Below are positions 62,301 through 64,000 of a stretch of 64,000 nucleotides of DNA, piece by piece. The stretch lies in contig NC_088708.1 of assembly GCF_963576615.1 (NCBI RefSeq), positions 56,407,196-56,471,195 of the forward strand, written 5' to 3'. Within the stretch, counting starts at the first letter, position 1; the number at the start of each line of letters is the position of its first letter. Below the pieces are notes generated by a model. That model was given only the letters and a program-made list of their open reading frames with translations, was not told the origin of the DNA and ran no database searches. This DNA comes from Watersipora subatra. Taxonomy: Eukaryota > Bryozoa > Gymnolaemata > Cheilostomatida > Watersiporidae. Both the position numbers and the translations under genes were made by a program.

Positions 62301-63713
62301 TATACTGTATTACCATAGTACTATAATGTGTTACCATAGTACTATACTGTATTACCATAGTACTGTACTGTATTACCATAGTACTATACCGTATTACCGT
62401 AGTACTATACTGTGTACTATCTGTGGTACCATAATACTATACTGTATTACCATAGTACTGTATTGTATTACCATAGTACTGTATTATACTACCATAGTAC
62501 TGTACTGTATTACCATAGTACTATACCGTATTATCGTAGTACTCTACTGTGTTACCATAGTACTATCTGTGGTACCATAATACTATACTGTATTACCATA
62601 GTACTGTATTGTATTATCATAATACTATATTGTATTACCATATTACTGTATTGTATTACCATAGTACTATACTGTATTAACGTAGTACTATACTGCATTA
62701 CCATAGCACTATACTGTATTACCATAGTACTACACTGTGTTACCATAGTACTATACTGTATTACCGTAGTACTATACTGTGTTACCATAGCACTATACTG
62801 TATTACCATAGTATTATACTGCGTTACTATAGCACTATACTGTATTACCGTAGTACTATACTGTGTTACCATAGTACCATACTGTGTTACCATTGTACTA
62901 TACTGTATTACCATAGTACTATACTGTATTACCATAGTACTATACTGTATTACCATAGTACTGTATTACCATAGTACTGTACTGTATTACCATAGTACTA
63001 TACTGTATTACCGTAGTACTATACTGTGTTACCATAGTACTATCTGTGGTACCATAGTACTGTATTGTATTACCATAATACTATACTGTATTACCATAGT
63101 ACTGTATTGTATTACCATAGTACTATACTGTATTACCGTAGTACTATACTGTGTTACCATAGTACCATACTGTGTTACCATAGTACTGTACTGTATTACC
63201 ATAGTACTATACTGTATTACCATAGTACTGTACTGTATTACCATAGTACTTTACTGCGTTACCATAGTACTATACTGTGGTTACCATAGCATAATGCAGT
63301 AGATATGTGCGCCGATAATGCTCCCTTATTTCCTGTTTAGTCTTCCAGTAGTATAACAATAGCCACTGCCCAGCACTCTTTGCCTAGTGTAATAGTTTGC
63401 CAATGGTTGGTTCCTTTTTTGACGAGGAGTAACATGTAACCGCAATTTCTGCACGAAGATTGAAGTTTGTTTTTAGTTATTCGAGCTGTGTTCAAATAAT
63501 CTATGGGAATTATGATGTGGATAACTACACATTGTAGGCCCGACCAGTGCACACAAGCCCGGCACTCTTTACCATAGAGAGATATATGCAGGGTTTTAGG
63601 GCCAGGTCTCAGCTACTTGTTGAAAGGCTCGATGATGAAGATGAGGTTCTTCATCAGCCATTTCTCACGGGCAACGTTGAACTGGAGGAAAGAGACAACC
63701 TCACGGGACTCAA
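35305..63713 (+). CDS. KIF27: KIF27/KIF7/Costal-2 type kinesin, 15 exons (3' end outside the window)
   Basis: A kinesin-4-family protein of the KIF27/KIF7/Cos2 group, which acts in cilia and Hedgehog signalling. Exons join in frame to about 620 residues. The motor domain (about 1-350) has the P-loop FAYGQTGSGKT (81-91), switch I NEHSSRSH (203-210), switch II DLAGSE (250-255), and [40 protein letters not shown] and NALKYANR. A neck and coiled coils follow ([48 protein letters not shown]). The segment [20 protein letters not shown] matches the conserved VHTSP...GFR.RSQ block of vertebrate KIF27, which favours KIF27 over KIF7. Neighbouring exons all have compatible phases. The introns are unusually rich in tandem arrays, two of them built from exon-boundary sequence. 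Confidence 0.88.
35338..36837 (+). other. Kinesin intron 1, nothing recognised
   Basis: 1.5 kb AT-rich intron without repeats or exons that I could recognise. Confidence 0.6.
36838..36975 (+). CDS. KIF27: Kinesin exon 2
   Basis: 138 nt, phase 0, acceptor GATGCAG|GTC, donor CAG|GTGAGA. Encodes [20 protein letters not shown] and [15 protein letters not shown]. Confidence 0.93.
37186..37272 (+). CDS. KIF27: Kinesin exon 3 (first half of the P-loop)
   Basis: 87 nt, acceptor TCTGCAG|GAT, donor ACG|GTATGT. Encodes [20 protein letters not shown] and ATVFAYGQT. Confidence 0.95.
38337..38444 (+). CDS. KIF27: Kinesin exon 4 (GSGKT of the P-loop)
   Basis: 108 nt, acceptor TTTTCAG|GGT, donor GAG|GTGAGC. 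Encodes [10 protein letters not shown] and [16 protein letters not shown]. Confidence 0.95.
39305..39956. repeat. 26-bp minisatellite, about 25 copies (kinesin intron 4)
   Basis: The unit reads gactatctgtatagctagt plus atcatca and is highly uniform with a few substitutions. It is intronic and not a multiple of three, so it makes no long frame. The remaining sequence of intron 4 (38445-40737) shows no exon. Confidence 0.93.
40738..40876 (+). CDS. KIF27: Kinesin exon 5
   Basis: 139 nt, phase 0 to 1, acceptor ATTACAG|GAA, donor ACCG|GTATGT. Encodes [20 protein letters not shown] and [11 protein letters not shown]. Confidence 0.93.
40877..42559 (+). other. Kinesin intron 5, nothing recognised
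   Basis: 1.7 kb AT-rich. No repeat array, exon or element was recognised. Confidence 0.55.
42560..42706 (+). CDS. KIF27: Kinesin exon 6 (switch I), minimal form
   Basis: 147 nt, phase 1 to 1, acceptor ATTAAAG|TG (weak pyrimidine tract). Encodes [28 protein letters not shown] and TVTL, ending at the first CTAG|GTAAGT. The following 24 repeat copies are open in the same frame and carry equivalent donors, so longer forms of this exon are possible. Confidence 0.85.
42664..43786 (+). repeat. 45-bp array, 25 copies, built from the kinesin switch I exon end and its donor
   Basis: Copy 1 is the true end of exon 6 ([14 protein letters not shown], then CTAG|GTAAGT). Twenty-four further units of exactly 45 bp follow from 42707 to 43786, each encoding [15 protein letters not shown] or a close variant. 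The unit is 15 codons and has no stop, so the frame stays open throughout, as does an antisense frame. Of 25 boundary sites, 18 read GTAAGT, two GTAACT, two GCAAGT and three are broken (ATAAG). Shared variants (copies 3-5 like 11-13, copies 8-10 like 14-16) indicate block duplication inside the array. Confidence 0.97.
43787..45388 (+). other. Rest of kinesin intron 6
   Basis: 1.6 kb after the 45-bp array up to exon 7. No exon or element was recognised. Confidence 0.55.
45389..45445 (+). CDS. KIF27: Kinesin exon 7 (57 nt)
   Basis: Acceptor TATTTTAG|AG, donor CCGG|GTATGT, phase 1 to 1. Encodes [18 protein letters not shown], filling the variable loop between switch I and [12 protein letters not shown] where vertebrate KIF27 has a similar-length insert. 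It is supported by phase and splice signals, not by strong identity. Confidence 0.65.
46047..46540 (+). repeat. 50-bp array, about ten copies, built from the exon 8 acceptor and exon start
   Basis: Exact 50-bp spacing at 46141, 46191, 46241, 46291, 46341, 46391, 46441 and 46491, ending at the real exon 8 (46541), with two degenerate copies at about 46047 and 46092. Each unit holds a polypyrimidine tract, a TTTTAG acceptor and the exon start coding for [11 protein letters not shown]. Reading from an upstream acceptor meets TAG at the end of its unit, so only the last acceptor gives the full motor. Confidence 0.95.
46541..46636 (+). CDS. KIF27: Kinesin exon 8 (switch II)
   Basis: 96 nt, phase 1 to 1, acceptor CCTTTTAG|AG, donor AAAG|GTCAGT. 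Encodes [20 protein letters not shown] and [10 protein letters not shown]. Its first 36 nt are repeated upstream in the 50-bp array; only this last copy continues into VDLAGSE. Confidence 0.93.
46637..49100 (+). other. Kinesin intron 8, left part
   Basis: 2.5 kb. A 61-codon frame at 48598-48783 is stop-free with ordinary-looking composition, but has no family motif and is not needed for the kinesin frame. Nothing else was recognised. Confidence 0.5.
49110..49745. repeat. 33-bp array, about 19 copies (kinesin intron 8)
   Basis: The unit contains atagccatggtactgtaagt followed by actcagcagagtg. Because 33 is a multiple of three, an antisense frame of 146 codons appears ([11 protein letters not shown]...). 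Each unit contains gtaagtactcag, a good 5' splice-site core followed by CAG. It ends about 215 bp before exon 9. Confidence 0.93.
49960..50183 (+). CDS. KIF27: Kinesin exon 9
   Basis: 224 nt, phase 1 to 0, acceptor TTTGTAG|AA. Encodes [20 protein letters not shown], then [20 protein letters not shown] and NALKYANR. The donor AGG|GTTCGT is weak, but it is required for the join to ARNIKNKP. Confidence 0.92.
50555..50635 (+). CDS. KIF27: Kinesin exon 10 (end of motor, neck)
   Basis: 81 nt, phase 0, acceptor TTGTAG|GCG, donor CAG|GTAACC. Encodes [15 protein letters not shown], the conserved motor end, then EEMQNEIQ. Confidence 0.92.
50640..50840. repeat. Degenerate GT-rich minisatellite (kinesin intron 10)
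   Basis: Repeated phrase tgcgtgtgtctatgggtatc, about five to six imperfect copies of about 26 bp, starting just after the exon 10 donor. Confidence 0.8.
50982..51231. repeat. 50-bp tandem repeat, five copies (kinesin intron 10)
   Basis: Units start cataaaggctaggcattgcg at 50982, 51032, 51082, 51132 and 51182. Confidence 0.95.
52250..52371. repeat. 61-bp direct duplication
   Basis: The stretch starting agtttatacacagcaatttc occurs twice back to back with no visible differences, suggesting a recent duplication. Confidence 0.95.
52372..54705 (+). other. Kinesin intron 10, middle part
   Basis: 2.3 kb AT-rich. No exon or element was recognised. Confidence 0.5.
54706..54997 (+). repeat. 290-bp dispersed repeat, copy 1 (plus orientation)
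   Basis: Nearly the whole stretch reappears in inverted orientation at 60402-60690 (for example gaacataggaat, gccacttcctgtttcacctc and gtggcaacgaggtgga against its near complement). No terminal inverted repeat, poly(A) tail or tRNA-like box was identified, so the class is unknown. Confidence 0.85.
55020..55082. repeat. AT-rich simple repeat
   Basis: Runs of tatataat/atatat with local palindromes next to the 758-bp element; low complexity. Confidence 0.8.
55110..55867. mobile_element. 758-bp Tigger/pogo-like MITE with perfect 21-bp TIRs
   Basis: The left end starts cagtcaaacatggataac; the right end is the exact complement over 21 bp (55847-55867). TA flanks both sides (55108-55109 and 55868-55869). 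Subterminal 'aactcgaac' phrases repeat near the left end. There is no transposase frame. The perfect ends suggest relatively recent movement. It lies in kinesin intron 10. Confidence 0.85.
56008..56050. repeat. Short direct duplication
   Basis: catgtgccaacaggttgaaa occurs twice within about 45 bp. Confidence 0.85.
56373..56497 (+). CDS. KIF27: Kinesin exon 11 (coiled coil)
   Basis: 125 nt, phase 0 to 2, acceptor TTGCTAG|GCA, donor TCAG|GTAGTG. Encodes [20 protein letters not shown] and [11 protein letters not shown]; joins directly to NEIQ of exon 10 across a 5.7-kb intron. Confidence 0.85.
56498..57445 (+). other. Kinesin intron 11, nothing recognised
   Basis: About 0.95 kb AT-rich sequence without an array or a supported exon. 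Confidence 0.55.
57446..57587 (+). CDS. KIF27: Kinesin exon 12
   Basis: 142 nt, phase 2 to 0, acceptor CTTGCAG|C, donor CAG|GTATCA. Encodes [20 protein letters not shown] and [14 protein letters not shown]. Confidence 0.88.
57588..60401 (+). other. Kinesin intron 12, left part
   Basis: 2.8 kb AT-rich. An orphan Tigger-like end lies at 59816-59890; nothing else was recognised. Confidence 0.5.
59816..59890. mobile_element. Orphan Tigger/pogo-like end
   Basis: ta-cagtcaaacctcgattt resembles the start of the 758-bp element (cagtcaaac...) and the general CAGTCAAACCTC type. No partner end was found. Confidence 0.4.
60402..60690 (-). repeat. 290-bp dispersed repeat, copy 2 (inverted)
   Basis: Reverse-complement copy of 54706-54997, ending about 100 bp before kinesin exon 13. 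Together with copy 1 it flanks exons 11 and 12. Confidence 0.85.
60789..60875 (+). CDS. KIF27: Kinesin exon 13 (coiled coil)
   Basis: 87 nt, phase 0, acceptor GTTTCAG|TAC, donor CTG|GTGAGT. Encodes [20 protein letters not shown] and ELQNQNAQL, like the DE..F.QK..E..EL.N block of KIF27. Confidence 0.9.
61311..61480. repeat. 23-bp tandem repeat, about seven copies (kinesin intron 13)
   Basis: The unit reads about aaaggcagcagtagctcatc plus ttt, with minor variants. Confidence 0.92.
61668..61886 (+). CDS. KIF27: Kinesin exon 14
   Basis: 219 nt, phase 0, acceptor ATTGTAG|CTT, donor GCC|GTAAGT. Encodes [33 protein letters not shown] and [10 protein letters not shown]. The frame is fixed by the join to ARPVHTSP. 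Confidence 0.85.
62090..63292. repeat. 21-bp minisatellite, about 55 copies (kinesin intron 14)
   Basis: The unit reads about taccatagtactatactgta plus one base. The core atagtactat is its own complement, so both strands look alike. The 21-bp period makes long stop-free frames in several frames (up to 296 codons), none of them a believable protein. It occupies most of the 1.65-kb intron between exons 14 and 15. Confidence 0.95.
63538..63713 (+). CDS. KIF27: Kinesin exon 15 (3' limit uncertain)
   Basis: Acceptor ATTGTAG|GCC. Encodes [40 protein letters not shown] and an acidic VELEERDN stretch. The likely donor is CAA|GTTAGT at 63714; TTA|GTAACA at 63718 is an alternative. The frame stays open to a stop at 63787-63789, so a short terminal form cannot be ruled out. 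Confidence 0.8.
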
Positions 63714-63794
63714 GTTAGTAACAAACTATACGCTGGAGAATCTACATACGCTATACCAGCATTATCCCTTGACCCCTAGCTTGGTTTAGCTCAT

Positions 63795-64000
63795 TGCTGT
63801 TGATCAACCTGTTATTAGTGGCTGTTGCTCGTTGTTTGTTGCCAGTTGTCATTGCCAGTTGCTGTTGCTTGTTGTCTACTACCTGTTGCCAGTTAGTGTT
63901 GCTCGTTGTCTGTAGATAATTGCTGTTGCTTGTTGTTTGTTGCCAGTTGCTAGTTGCTGTTACGCCTTTTTTGTTTCTATTTGACATTGCTAGCTGCTGT
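63795..64000. repeat. Degenerate GTTGCT/TTGCCAG repeat running off the right edge
   Basis: Imperfect copies of ttgctgttgcttgttgt and gttgccagttgct with variable spacing; they continue to the end of the window. Confidence 0.85.

Noticed and set aside
62085-63302. Several long frames of up to 296 codons ([16 protein letters not shown] patterns)
   Set aside because: Produced by a 21-bp tandem repeat in an intron; present in many frames on both strands, with no start context or domain.

Overview
The window is nuclear DNA of an invertebrate animal. It is AT-rich, its genes are split by large GT-AG introns, and it contains laminin, a KIF27-type kinesin, MGMT, a ribosomal protein gene, a LINE relic and many small DNA transposons. 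I suspect a lophotrochozoan, but nothing here proves the phylum. Nearly all long open frames outside the listed exons are shadows of tandem repeats or mobile elements. Exons were found by reading the translation and requiring matching splice sites and intron phases.

Layout. (1) 3403-11438, minus strand: the first five coding exons of a laminin alpha chain of the alpha-3/5 kind (signal peptide, LN domain, start of the LE repeats). The gene continues beyond the left edge. Its introns hold a Helitron-like element and a piggyBac-like MITE. (2) 12540-14540: a decayed LINE (ORF1 plus endonuclease), a hairpin and an orphan transposon end. (3) 14851-17996, plus: a complete three-exon MGMT with the PCHRV active site. 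Its last intron holds a 66-bp MITE with an 8-bp target duplication and a perfect 17-bp hairpin. (4) 20019-22940, plus: a complete three-exon ribosomal protein eS28 gene, probably with a fourth, untranslated exon at 28360. The putative last intron holds an internally deleted Tigger/pogo-like element and two copies of a 730-bp MITE. (5) 31025-32860, minus: a small TATA-driven gene for a secreted basic peptide precursor that I cannot assign to a family. (6) 35305 to the right edge, plus: fifteen exons of a KIF27/KIF7/Costal-2 type kinesin covering the motor domain and the first coiled coils.

The most unusual region is the kinesin gene. Two of its exon-intron boundaries have been amplified in tandem. 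The end of exon 6, which encodes the switch I motif SSRSH and carries its 5' splice site, is repeated 25 times at exactly 45 bp, with no stop in frame. The 3' splice site and start of exon 8 are repeated about ten times at 50 bp. Six further tandem arrays (units of 26, 33, 50, 23, 21 and about 26 bp) lie in the gene's introns, and degenerate repeats follow exon 15. A 290-bp repeat in inverted orientation flanks exons 11-12. These arrays could feed splicing variation (alternative or recursive splicing, circular RNA), or they may be neutral; RNA data would decide.

The genes belong to unrelated pathways: basement membrane, DNA alkylation repair, translation, secreted signalling, and cilia/Hedgehog. 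The window shows no functional cluster.
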